A stretch of 64,000 bases of DNA from Metellina segmentata (lineage: Eukaryota; Arthropoda; Arachnida; Araneae; Tetragnathidae): assembly GCA_947359465.1 (NCBI GenBank), contig OX375873.1:71561477-71625476 (forward strand). Direction: 5' to 3'. Below are positions 35,631 to 46,889 of this stretch, in pieces. The notes under the pieces were generated by a model. It made no database searches. It was not told the DNA's origin and saw only the letters and a program-made list of their open reading frames with translations. The first letter of the stretch is position 1, and each line of letters starts with the position of its first letter. The position numbers and the translations under genes are program-made.

Positions 35631-37621
35631 GTTTTTGGTATCTACGGCGATTTTTACTAATTTAGTTTTTCTAAGATATTATCACACTAAAACGTTTCCG
35701 TAAGCAAATCGAGTAATCCACATGAGCCAAATTGAACTCATAGTGGTTTGATATGCGGAGTTCCAATCAAAAGTAACAAAATTATATTAAAATATATATG
35801 AGGAACGGGTCTTTTTTTTAAAAAAAAGCTGTAAGGTATTGGCTTAAAACTACGGAACAACTGAACACTTGAGATTTTATGATGCTAATTAAAACGTGAA
35901 TTTTAACTTAACATTTTCGTTAAAGGTAGGTAACTTCTGAGAAACAAATGAAGAGTAGTAAAATCTTTCCAAACCTAAATTATATGAACTTTCAAGGTAT
36001 GGCATTGAGATTTTGAAGAAAATATATTATTATATAGCTTTCAAAATTTAAATATTCATTGCTTGTTACAGTTTTTGCTAAAAGAATACACCTACTGCAG
36101 TGCAGTCCTCTCCTTAATTTTGAATGGTTGTTTTGTATATTTCAAACCCCTATACTTCGTTTCTAATTCTTGACAAACAACAAATTGAGTACAACAATCG
36201 AAGCAAATATTAATCTTTAAATCCACGATTTAGAAGAATATAAATTTTCTTACTTTACAACCCGCTACTTCTTCGGAGTTCTATTTTTTGGCTTGCCTTT
36301 GTTTTCTCAGGAGTATCATTGCGTCAGCGAACAACCTTTTCAGCTTTGTCCGCTTTACATGCCTGTAGCTTTTCCTCTTCTAATTGTTCTGCTTGTGACA
36401 GCTTTTGACGTTTTGTGTTGTTGGGTTTTATTGTTTATTGTTCTATATTGAATTTTTTTTTTTTTTTCACTTTTATGTTTCGATGTCAACAACATAGCGA
36501 GCTGAAAATAGTTGGTTTGACCTAGAAATTCCAGACCAAACAAGCTGTGGAAATTTCATGACGCCAAAGCTCAGCCTTCGAGAGAATTTGCTACCTCAAA
36601 CAAACAAATCATCTACTTTATACATAAGATTAATGTTGAAGTAGTTCATAAATGTTCTCTTCCCTCTAAAGAGACCATTAGGTAAGCATACTTGACTTCA
36701 AATGTCGTTTCTTTAGGACATTTACAATCTACTTTTAACTGCTCATCTAAGTTATATTTTTCTCTCTTTGCTTCAAAATCTCATTGTACCTCTCTCTACT
36801 GGAGTTGCTTTAAGTAGGTTGTCAAAAGAGTTAGAAAAAAGCACGAAGCAAATTACTGAAAGATGAAAATATTTACAGAGATCATGTTACTACAAATAAA
36901 AGTAAAAAGTAAAACGGAGCCTAGGTCTCGAGTTCCGTATACATTTATCATTTAGCATCTGAAACAGATTACGCGCAATATTCAAATTTGGAAGTGGTTT
37001 CGAGAGATATGAACAAACACATTATCGGATTATTGACTTTGTATTTTAAACTTTCTTTTCAATAAGAATAGTGCATTTTAAAAAACGTGATTACTTGTTT
37101 AAAAAAAGGAGGCTTCTTTTGTTGTTCAATAAATATTGAAATAGTTTAACCGTAACCATAATTGCTTCCCATTTCTATGTATTAAAAGTCTTAGAAATAA
37201 TCAATTCTGAATCAAACTTCCTTTGTTCGAAGAGCGGTAGTGTTTTCCAACAGTTGTAACTATCGATGGTATTCTTTTCCGATCCGAAAAGAATATGTAC
37301 GTGGGTTTTCAAAAGCAAAAGTAAAGCGTAATCGAACTGGGGGAGGCTTAGAATAACGATTTATGTAAGTTTGGGTAAGAAGAGTTTAAAGTGTTTCTTT
37401 ACAGGTTGTTTGAATCTCGTTTATCTGCTGAAATCAATAATGTGGTCTAAGAGTGCCATTTTGTGAAAATTAGTTGGGAGGGAGGAGAACGTGAGATTTT
37501 GTTACTTCATATACATACGTATCTCGGATATAATTTATTTTGTCCATAATTTTATTGCCAATATTATACGCGTATTGTCAATATTATATGCATATTTCTA
37601 ATATTTTACATTTATCGATCC
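35631..37621. other. No recognised gene or element
   Basis: AT-rich sequence with short frames only. A short T run lies near 36450-36470. I see no terminal repeats or domain signals. Confidence 0.5.
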
Positions 37622-38280
37622 TGTAAGGGACCCCTACTATAAAAATATTGATCTAGTAGCTGAGTGAATATCACTCTGACCCTTCGTTCAGCAGAGTATG
37701 GGTAAGAATCTTGCAGAATATAATGTTTAGTATCCTGGTCTTGGTGTAAATGTTTGCAGTGTTGCAAACAGGTCAACAGAGGGATAAGACAAAGCAACTT
37801 TGAAAACACCGGAGATTTTGCAAGGGATCCCTGGAATGTTTCGGAATGCGAAAACAACTTTAGTCTTGCACGTGCGGCTCCTCGACGGCCCATTTGATCC
37901 ATTCCCAGCTGGAGTTTCCGTCGGTTCCCCAATCTCGTATCTGGGATCAAGTTTTTGCGGTGGGGGACTCAAGTCGGCATGACAGACGGTTTTCGCAGCT
38001 GTGTGGGGGTGTTTCTGTTCGGGAGAGGACATAAATATCTCTAGAGGGCTCGGAATTCACCCCCCTCTCGTTGTCAGCGGCGGTTCTGCGAAGCGAACGT
38101 GGATTTTGAGAGAATTCGGACTCGAGATTCAACGAGAGACAGACGTCTCTGTTTTGCCAATTTTGTTACTTTGGCTTCAGGCAGGTTTCGCTTGTCGATG
38201 GCTGTGCCCATAATTGTCTTGTAAATATTTATGTAAATAAATAGTTTAATTTTAAACCAGCTGTCCGTCAAATTCTTACA
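37622..38280 (+). mobile_element. LTR of a retrotransposon, 659 bp
   Basis: It begins TGTAAG and ends CTTACA, a perfect 6-bp terminal inverted repeat with TG...CA. It is GC-richer than its surroundings, and AATAAA near 38235 is a plausible R-region signal. A primer-binding-like sequence follows 22 bp later (38302), so this is a 5' LTR whose internal region is cut off by the Tc1 fragment at 38398. No second LTR is seen. Confidence 0.65.
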
Positions 38281-38301
38281 TGACGGTACAGCTTATTATA
38301 T

Positions 38302-38315
38302 TGGTGGCAGCGGGG
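38302..38315 (+). other. Primer-binding-site-like sequence
   Basis: TGGTGGCAGCGGGG has the TGG start (complement of a tRNA 3' CCA) expected just after a 5' LTR. The tRNA is not assigned. Confidence 0.5.
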
Positions 38316-38397
38316 TTGATAGATTAAAACAGCCTCGACAAGTAAATCGAACCTGCCGTTTTGCCTGAAAGAGAAGGCCGATAGAACTTCGTAAAAT

Positions 38398-39369
38398 ATC
38401 ATTGAGTCATACAAGTTCCGTATGATCTCCTGAGACATCTCGTTCCACAGTTGCTGTAAACGCGCCTCTAGTTCGACCAAACTCGTAGGGTGTCCAACTT
38501 GCCGTCCCAAATAATCCCAAATATGCTCGATTGGTGACAAATCTGGGAATCGAGCAGACAAGGGAAGGGTGGTAATGTGGCGGAGGCAGTCTTGTGACAA
38601 CCTTGCTGTGTGTGGCCGAGCATTGTGTTGTTGAAAAATGGCTCCTGAGAGCCCTGCCATGAGTGGCATCACATGTGGCTGAAGGATGTGATGGACGTAC
38701 CGCTGGGCTATCATTGTGCCATGGATCAATATTAGGGGTTACCGTGTATCGTAACCAATGGCACCCCATATCATCACCCTAGCTGTGAGAGCGGTATGTC
38801 GCTGTAAAACGAAGGCAGGATTGAGGCGTTTACCACGGAGCCTCCACACATGAACACGCGCGAATGTCATCACTGCTCAAATTGAATCTAGATTCGTAAC
38901 TGAAGACGACCTGGTTCCATTCCGTTGCAGTCCAATCCTGTCGTGCGCGACCCCTACGGAGGCGTCGGTGGGTGGGTGTTATTGGCAGCACACGTAATGG
39001 GTACCGCGATACCAGATGTCTTTCAGCCAGGAGTCTTGCGATGGTTCGGGAAGACACAGGGACCCGTAGTGAAGGTGCTGCCTGTGCCTGGATAGCGGCA
39101 AATGAGGCAGTTGGCTCTACGCGTGCGTTTCGTATGATGTGACGGTCTTCTCGACGACTGGTCTGTCGAGGGCGTCCTGAGCCTGGTCGCCGTGTAAATG
39201 ACGTCTCTTCTGTCCACTATTCCCAACACCTCCTCATAGTAAAATCAGAACGGCCCACTTGACAAGCTACTCGCCGAGCTGACCACCCAGCTTCCATCTT
39301 CCCGATGATTCTTCTCCTCTCAAACTCTGACAGCTGCCCATATTGTCTTCGACGGCGGCGTAACAGCAT
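38398..39369 (-). pseudogene. Tc1/Tcb2-like transposase pseudogene
   Basis: On the minus strand it starts MLLRRRRRQYGQLSEFERRR (ATG at 39369-39367), a helix-turn-helix amino end. It continues through RTIARLLAERHLVSRYPLRV and the linker RARQDWTATEWNQVVFS. In the first catalytic block the expected DES is YES (SYESRF), so the first aspartate is lost. The second block reads QQHNARPHTA, where family members usually have DNA, so that aspartate is lost too. The third block LSPIEHIWD keeps the glutamate. A stop near 39217 and frame shifts near 38770 and 38830 also break it. The end after NLYDSM is missing at 38398. Confidence 0.85.
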
Positions 39370-40066
39370 GTCTACCTCCGTTTCCTTTGAAAAAGATTAA
39401 GTACACTTAAAAAAGCTGTCTTACCTGTTTTATACTCCAAGGAGAACGAAGTTCAACGTCCTCTAGTGGCATTACACACTGCGCAATCACGCTGAATTTC
39501 TAATCATTTGCATATCTGGCCGACATGTACCTTCATGCCAAGTTTCGTTACGATCCCACAATTATTTCTTGGTACGCAAATTTTTATGGCAATGAGTGTA
39601 CATAAGTTAAGGCTATTTCGAGGCTAATATATGGTATATACAAATCTGGTTTCAGTCCCGAGGCTTCATAGGAGCAGAGTAGTTCTGCGTCTATTCACGT
39701 TCGTGCGTTCAACGATTATCTATGTCTTTTCCTCTCGAGAAGACCGCACACGTTCTCCCGAAACCGCTACAGTTCAAAGACGAGGGCTACCTCATCCGGT
39801 TATAAATTCGCCAGCCGATTCCCTTCGACGAAGAATCCACGTAACAAAGGAAATCTCGATAAGAACCTCCATGAAAGCTGTTGTCAGGAGACCCCCTATG
39901 ACGTTACAAAAGTAATTATGGGAGATGGCCATTCGAAAAAATCAGTGAAGTAAAATGAACCTGCATATTTGGTGTCCCATATTAACGATATATTGGTGAT
40001 ATTTAAACCCTCCTGCTTAATGATCTCGTGTTGTTATCAAATACAAATTGTTTGACCGCTAGGCCT
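39370..40066. other. Tc1 5' flank and unassigned spacer
   Basis: 39370 to about 39610 continues the Tc1 upstream region (the minus strand holds a terminal-repeat-like stretch near 39540-39600). The remainder has an open frame without recognisable domains. Confidence 0.45.
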
Positions 40067-40076
40067 TCTTTCCACA

Positions 40077-40397
40077 GTGAAATTGGAATTTGCTAGTGCA
40101 GGGCATTCGTCCAAATGGTCACCTGACATAAGCTATCCTAGGTTGCATAAATTACAGTATGCGGAATCAACAAGTCCATATTCGGTGGAGATGATGGTTC
40201 CTGAAACAGTCGTGATCAGTAAGCAGTTTGAACTTGACAACAACTCCTCGACGAGAATAGTCTTGGACAACGTAAATGCTTTTGCAAAGGACACCTTAAG
40301 GCTATCCCTTAGAGCTAATGAAACATTCCGCTTCAAATGCCTTGAAATATTGCCATATCAACTACTGGCAATGCGCATTAGGCGTACTTTGCGTTAA
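40077..40397 (+). CDS. Unassigned open frame, possible exon
   Basis: A 106-codon frame follows an acceptor-like 'ccttctttccacag' at 40076. It contains no ATG near its beginning, so if real it is an internal exon. A possible donor is CAAC|GTAAAT near 40270. The peptide (for example SYPRLHKLQYAEST, ISKQFELDNNSSTR) is not low-complexity, but I recognise no family. It ends in a hairpin region at 40367-40424, which argues against the full length being coding. Confidence 0.2.
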   Translation: MKLEFASAGHSSKWSPDISYPRLHKLQYAESTSPYSVEMMVPETVVISKQFELDNNSSTRIVLDNVNAFAKDTLRLSLRANETFRFKCLEILPYQLLAMRIRRTLR

Positions 40398-40424
40398 CAC
40401 GAAGTACGCCGAGTACGCATTGCC
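40367..40424. repeat. Imperfect inverted repeat around GTACGCC
   Basis: GGCAATGCGCATTAGGCGTA pairs with TACGCCGAGTACGCATTGCC. The arms are about 23 bp with a few mismatches. Confidence 0.7.
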
Positions 40425-40591
40425 GGTACACTGAATGGTCACCGTTACATCTCTTAACTTTTGTAACCTCTTGTCATTCCCTAATCTTCAGAAGTCGCCC
40501 GCGGCCAGTTTTCAACAATACCTCACATAGCATGTAATGTACAAGAATTCGTTCATGCACACCGGCTTCCTTCCCACCCGCCCACTCACCA

Positions 40592-41365
40592 GGTTTCGAT
40601 GTTACACTACAAATTGAACATGCATTTTCAATCTGGATAAGATACAATTGAATTTAAATATTGCTGTGAATTCTAGAGATAGTCAATACTTACTCGTATT
40701 CGAATAAACGTTTTGTAGTAAATGCGCAAATACAAATTTACCGTTGTATTTCTTTAAAAATACCTACTAGTATGAAGACTTAAGTATCGTTTTTGTGTAA
40801 AACTTCATACAATTATCTGAACAGTAGTTTGTTAACAAATAAGGACGTAAGGCATTATTGATGAATTTGCCTTCGTGCTATACAAGAAGGACTTATCTGC
40901 CTCACTTTATTTCAGGAAAATTCATTCACTCCACCGATAGCCAAAGTTAAAATACAATCTTTTGACGTTGCCTTTCAAATTGAATTTCGATGTTACGCTT
41001 CAGTTTGAAGGTGCATTTTAAATATGGATCAAATTGAAAATGAAGATTAAGATTTATATATTGTGGTTAGTTCTATTGTTAGTCAATACTTATTGGCGGA
41101 GACGCTTGGTAATAAAGGTATGTAGATACCAGATTATCTCTATATTCCTTTAAGAACACCCAATTGTATAAAAAATTTCGTTTATTAAATATGTTAAACG
41201 CCATCCAATTATCTGAACAGTAGTCTTCAAACAAATAATGACGGTGAGCATTGTTAACGAATTTGCCTTGATGCTACGCAAGATAGATATTTCTGCCTCA
41301 TTTCCTTTCAGGAGCATTCAGGCGCACCACCGGTGGCCAACGTTAAAATCAAATCTTTTGACGTA
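40592..41365. repeat. Diverged tandem duplication, units of about 385 bp
   Basis: 'tttcgatgttac' (40594, 40986), 'atccaattatctgaacagtag' or its equivalent, 'gaatttgcctt' and 'atcttttgacgt' recur in the same order in the two halves. The two copies differ at many positions and by small indels. Confidence 0.75.
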
Positions 41366-41939
41366 TGCGCAAATCCAGAGAGATTTTCTGAATGCGTCAT
41401 TTGTGATAAAATAAGCCGATGTATTGGTGCGCATGCAAATTCGAAACATCAACATCTCGAAGAATCGTAATTCTGTAGCAACCAGAGGAAATGCTTTGTC
41501 CACGAATCAAATTATAGAAAATTTGAATTTGGAATAGGGTTTTCTCTCTGCCGAATGATGTTCTTACCTAAACAAAATCGACGGAGACCTTTAGAGTTTG
41601 CCGTCTGCTATTGAATGTTGAAATAGGTTTTTCGGTAAATAGGTTCTTTTGTTGAAGTGGTTGATTGCCCATGAAATTGAATGATTTGAAATGACGGATA
41701 GACAGCAAATATCTGAAGTGTATGTTGACAACTCACTTTCAATGTTCTGTAACTCCAGTTCAGTGAAATATTGAACAATCTAAAGAATAAATTCGATTAA
41801 ATCTGTTAATGTTTTATCTATCATGGTGCAAATCATTGCCTTCTTTTTCTATCGAAAATATCAGTTTTACATATTCAATTATAAGTTGGTTGGTTGGATC
41901 GGGTTTTTATGGAGCTAGGGTCACATATTTGACAAAGTT
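41366..41939. other. No recognised gene or element
   Basis: AT-rich spacer after the tandem duplication. Confidence 0.5.
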
Positions 41940-42195
41940 ACACCAAACAACGTCGGGTAAATGGGTCGTCGTCGTCAACGTCAGGTAACGTCGGGTTCAC
42001 ACACAAGGAAACAAACAAACCGATGAAAGAATCGAACCTGCACGACCTACATTGGTAATTTTTTAAATAACGTCGTACTAGAGCAACACAACGGGCTATC
42101 CACGACCTATAATAAGTAGACCTATAATTGATAGAGCAGTGGAGTAACTCACTAGACCAAGTGACCCCATCAAATATGAGACGGTAACTCAGTGG
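41940..42195 (-). mobile_element. SINE variant with a fourth tRNA-like head plus shared tail
   Basis: The minus strand has GGGGTCACTTGGTCTAGTGA (A-box-like), later the shared tail 'ctctagtacgacgttattt', and then a B-box-like GCAGGTTCGATTC. The tail lies between A- and B-box-like sequences, so one SINE may be inserted within another. Confidence 0.5.
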
Positions 42196-43179
42196 GAACA
42201 TAAGTAAACTCTACAGGAGAAGGAAAATACTTCCTGTCTTAAACCGACTTATTCTATCGTCGTTTTGACAATATTTGATGCCAATTATCAATATAAGTGA
42301 CATACAGATATTGCATTTGAGTAATATGCATGCTACGTCACAAGTTAAGAAAGAGGGTACCAAAACATTAGCTCATTCTATATTTACCTTTGCAGGGAAA
42401 TCATCTCATATAACAATACATTTTAAATATATTTTTCATTTTAAACACTTAAAACACTAAGAATATGCTATCTTATAAATTAAACCAATTTTATGCAAAA
42501 GAAGTGCCTAAAAGTATTAAAGCACATAGCAAGCATTTATATTCAAGAGTTCTCGAAACCTAATTCTGAATCAAAAATATTTATTTTCAAAAAAGATACT
42601 CCAATCCATTAACTGTAAAAACCAGAAATACCCCGTCTTTTCTTTCCACCATAACTGTGCGTGGAATAAGACATCTGAATTAAAACAAATTTATTTTTAA
42701 TATACTCTTTGTATACAGAATGCATCCATTTTACTTGCCGTTCATTTTTAGTCTTCTATTTTTCTTGAAAACTAGTGTAGTTCATCAAACAAATTGATTA
42801 AATCATAATTAATCATGCAATTAAAGTTAAACTGATATTTTTCCAGTTTAATTACTATCCTACAAAAACTGAGCAATATGTATTTGTCATCCAAAATAAT
42901 GAAGTGCCTCTAGATGTGGAAACTTTGGTAAACGAAAGCATTGGTCTGCTAATAATTTTTCTGATGTAGATATGAAAGTTAACTTAAAAATAATCCTACA
43001 CTTCTTACTCCAGTAACTAGCGAGAAAATAGATGTAAGAACAAAGTCAAAGTTTTGATGAAACAAAATTATTTATCACAATAAAGCTTGAACTAAAAGAC
43101 ATTAACTGAACTGAAGTAGAGTTATTCATAGAGTTATATTCACTTTGCAATTAGCCCACATGTCCAAACACTAAGAAAT
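42196..43179. other. No recognised gene or element
   Basis: AT-rich spacer without domain or repeat signals. Confidence 0.5.
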
Positions 43180-43425
43180 GTATAGAATTTTAATCACGGA
43201 AATTCACCTGATCTCAATCTAATACAGCATGTTTGGAATGCTCTGCTTTTGGATGTCGCATATCAGCTTACACATCCCTATGAAGGACCCCAGAAGAACA
43301 AATACGGGCTGTAGTGTTCGAATGGGACTTCTTGCCACAGGAACTCTTGGACAGTCTTGAGGAAAACGTGTCCACACGTTGTAAGGCTTGCATAGGGGTC
43401 AAGGGAGGCCATTCCCTATTGACTC
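43180..43425 (+). pseudogene. Tc1-like transposase carboxy-terminal fragment
   Basis: The plus strand reads NSPDLNLIQHVWNAL near 43200, where NPIEH is usual, so the catalytic glutamate is replaced. Diverged text ends near REAIPY. One frame change is present. Only the last third of the transposase remains. Confidence 0.65.
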
Positions 43426-43474
43426 TCTCCTGGTGGGTGTCTTGACCGGGTTATTCCACCATTAGCAAAGTTGA

Positions 43475-43568
43475 CCAGAACTTGATCACGTCCTCATAAA
43501 AAATTTGGCGATTCGGTAATATTCTGATGACGAAATATTTTGTCATTAGCAAATTTGTTAAATCTTTA
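43475..43568 (-). repeat. Dispersed repeat, inverted copy of 19735-19885
   Basis: The reverse complement carries 'tttgctaatgac', 'atcagaatatta', 'aaattttttatga' and 'ctggtcaactttgctaatg' in the same order as 19760-19885. Confidence 0.6.
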
Positions 43569-43689
43569 TCCACGAATTATATCAAAGAAACAACTAGGAG
43601 GGCTGTGTTGCTTTAGGATAGCAAAAAATGTTATTTTTTGGAAGTAAATATAACTTGCTACGTTTTCATTTAAACATTCTAATATAATT

Positions 43690-46130
43690 TTTTAGATATG
43701 TTCTCACCTTTTAATGATAAAGAATTTCAGATAAGTCTCCATAACTTATCTAGAGGAAAGAGTACTGGCCCTGACAATATCTTACCCGAATATATTATGG
43801 AACTGGGCATGAAGGCTAAACAGACTATTTTATTCTTTATAAACAAAACATGGGGAGGGGCTCTTTTCCGAGCTATTGTAGAAAGTCAGATGTTATTCCT
43901 GTCTTAAAACCTAAAAAAGACCCAGCTGCCACCCATAGTTTTAGACCTATTTCCCTAACCTGTATATTGAGTAAATTAGATGGTAGAATAGTCGTAGATC
44001 GAATACAATATTACCTGTACAATTATGGCCATATCTCTGAGATACAAGCTGGCTTCAGACTGAGATGTAACACAACCGAACAAATCGTCCGACTATCACA
44101 ACATATTAAAGACGGCTTCCAAAGGAAGCAAAGTACACTTGCTGCCTTTGTTGATTTTAAATCGGCTTTTGGCTGTGTGTGGACAAAAAAGCTTCTCAGA
44201 AAACTTTTTTATATATGAATGTCTCGGGTCACCTCTTTAAAGGGATAGGTAACTTTCTTTCACAGTGGTTCTTAAATGTCAAAGTTGGAAACTCTTAATC
44301 AAGTTTCGAAAAAACTAGGCAAGGTCTCCCACGGCTCTGTTATGTGTCCTGTTCTGTTTAATATCGTGATAACGGATTTAAAAAGCTTTATTTAAAACGT
44401 TGTACCAGAGATAAATTCTTTAGTATATGTTGATGACCTTGTTCTATGATGAACTAGCTCTTATATCCCTAGGTTGGAGAGTACCCTAAATAAGAATTTG
44501 GAGACCCTGACAAATTGGACTTTAGAAAACGAATTCAAAGTATACCTCGAATAGACAAATTGAGTACTTTTCACTCTTAGCACGATAAGGCACAACATCA
44601 CCTCGGTGTACAAATATAAAGCCTTGCTCAGAACTGACAGTGCAACTTACCTGGGTATAACCCTTGATACCAGACTAAATTGGACTAAACATATGAACAA
44701 AGTGGTTGATAATGTGACAAGTCGACTGAATATGTTGAAAATAATTGCTGGGTTTTAGAGGGGAGCAACCCAGAGAGTGTTCTCATTAACCACGTTTACC
44801 TCCTACATTAGACCTGTTTTTGACTATGGTGCAGAGCTTCTTATCACTGCCTTTGACAGTGCGTTATCAAAACTAGACATTGCTCAAAATAAAGCACTGC
44901 GACTCATTACTGCTGCTTTGCAATTGCAGACTGAAATTTATAGCTTATCTAATTGACGAACCTAAAAAGCCCTTTCACTTGGTGAAAGACTGTTAAGAAC
45001 GGAGCTTTTCTGGCCTGATTATGTCCCTTCTCAAATTAGAATAAAAACTCAGTATACTTTCTTGTCTGAATTCCAGAGACTCACTAGAGTCTTTGATGTT
45101 TCCGATCTCAGACAGCCCATGTTTAGACCATCTACTTTCCCAGATAATTTGAGATATACAACTGCTAAGCTGGACATGGTGCAACCTGTACGTAAGCATG
45201 TCTCAATACAGGCTGAGTTAAAATCTATAGCTCTGGCAACTATCCAGGAGAGATACCTAAATCGGGACTGATTATATGTTTATACTGATGGTTCTGCCAA
45301 AGCATCCTCCCGTAGGGCTGGAGTTGGTGTGTTTTCCAAAATTTTCAAACTTAGAGAACCTCTCAATGCCTGGTTGGATGATTTCTTCGGCGAAATTTTT
45401 CCAATATATATGGCCCTCAGAGCTATTGGTGAAATCCCTCACCAAAACATTGTCCTTCTCATTGATTCTAATGCTTCAATACAGGCCATTACTGATTATA
45501 GTCTATACCCAACAGAAATTGAATTTGAATGTAAACTGCGTATAGATTCATTTCTTGGTACTGGAAGAGAGGTCGTCTTTCAATGGATTCCTAGCCATTG
45601 CGACATTTAAGGAAATAAGCAAGCTGACTTGTTGGCTAAGGAGGCTTCGACGCTTTTACATCCACCTTTTCTCCCGACTCCCCTTCGAAATGTCAAACGG
45701 CTTTTCAGAAGCAATATCCGACACAAAAGAATTTATACTCTTAGAGAGTTGGCGGATGGAAATACTTGGACTTATCTATTTGATAACCAGAAGCGCGCAC
45801 AGTTTTCCCTCCTCTCTAGAGTCGAGGGGGTAGCGTGTTTTTGAGTCATCACCGGACATGATTACTTGCAAGCCTATCTATTTAGGATTGGACTTGCCTA
45901 TTCTCCAATCTGAACACTCGGCAATACCATGCACATGACTGGGGAGTACCTTTTCAGTTGCCACTCCCGACTTGACGTTCGTTCTTGTGATGACTTTGTA
46001 GCTCTTGACCATCTTAAAGCCACCTCTCTGCTATATTGGACTGCAAGACGCCTCATGTCTGAGAAGACGATGGCGAGCGTAATTAATTTTTTTTATATTT
46101 CTGAAGTACTAAATACCCCATAAGACATGT
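43690..46130 (+). pseudogene. LINE (Jockey/I-like) remnant: reverse transcriptase and RNase H
   Basis: The order is that of a non-LTR retrotransposon ORF2, without the endonuclease. The blocks are GKSTGPDNILPEYI (near 43760), PVLKPKKDPAATHSFRPISL (near 43890), QAGFRLRCNTTEQI (44048), AFVDFKSAFGCVW (44145), a GS-containing VMCPVLFNIVITDL block (near 44340) and the catalytic YVDD (near 44426-44437). An RNase H domain follows with VYTDGSAKASS (45277), LLIDSNASIQAI (near 45460) and QWIPSHCD (near 45580), then GNKQADLLAKEAS. An RNase H after the RT is found in I-like and some other LINE clades. Many stops and frame shifts make it inactive. Confidence 0.8.
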
Positions 46131-46727
46131 GGGTGATCTTCCTTGATTCCACATAGCTTGTGGAACTATCATTTGTCATTTAAGGTACATCGGGTAGAGG
46201 TACTTGGCAATAGATTCATAGCGGATTGTACTATCCTCAAATTTTGGACCTTTGCGTATTTATAGTACTTTAACTAAAGACGTTTAAAATAATGCTCGTT
46301 TATGAACTAAAAATAAGTTGTAAGTTCACTGAACAATGTATGTATGTTGTTAACAAATACAATCCTGGCAAGCTAAAGAAATTTACTAATAAAAACGAGT
46401 TTTAATAAACAATCTTACCTCAACGCATTATATTCTTGTAATAAAAACTTTTTCTAATGTATAGTATTTTCAATAGCCAACTTCTTCAAATTAATATTTT
46501 ATGATAAATCAATTATATATATATTGATTTCACTGATCAATGAATGCATACTCAGAATATTGTGATTGCATACGATTTAAATTTTAGAATAACTTAAATA
46601 AGTTCAATAATTTACAGGGGTTAATCTGATCTTTAGATCATTTACTTAAAACAACACAAATGGATTTCTAAACCCTTATAAAATTTTATTAAGGAGGAAC
46701 ATATCAGAGTTAAATATTTATATGTAA
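46131..46727. other. No recognised gene or element
   Basis: AT-rich spacer between the LINE remnant and the Gypsy element. Confidence 0.5.
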
Positions 46728-46884
46728 TGTGGAGAGCACGAATTGAAATTCGTTGTTCTTGTCAGAAGCAGACGATTCGCGTAATATCGCTCTCTTTCTT
46801 TCTCTCTCGGCGCAAGTTTGTAATGTGCATGCGCGAAGCATTGCGAACGGAGCGCGTATCAATATTCTTTCTTCTTAACTTTTT
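46728..46884 (+). repeat. Truncated 5' LTR of the Gypsy element
   Basis: It matches the first about 153 bp of the 3' LTR (from TGTGGAGAG to CTTCTTAACTTTT). Homology stops abruptly and the next bases belong to the protease region. Confidence 0.9.
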
Positions 46885-46889
46885 TTGAT

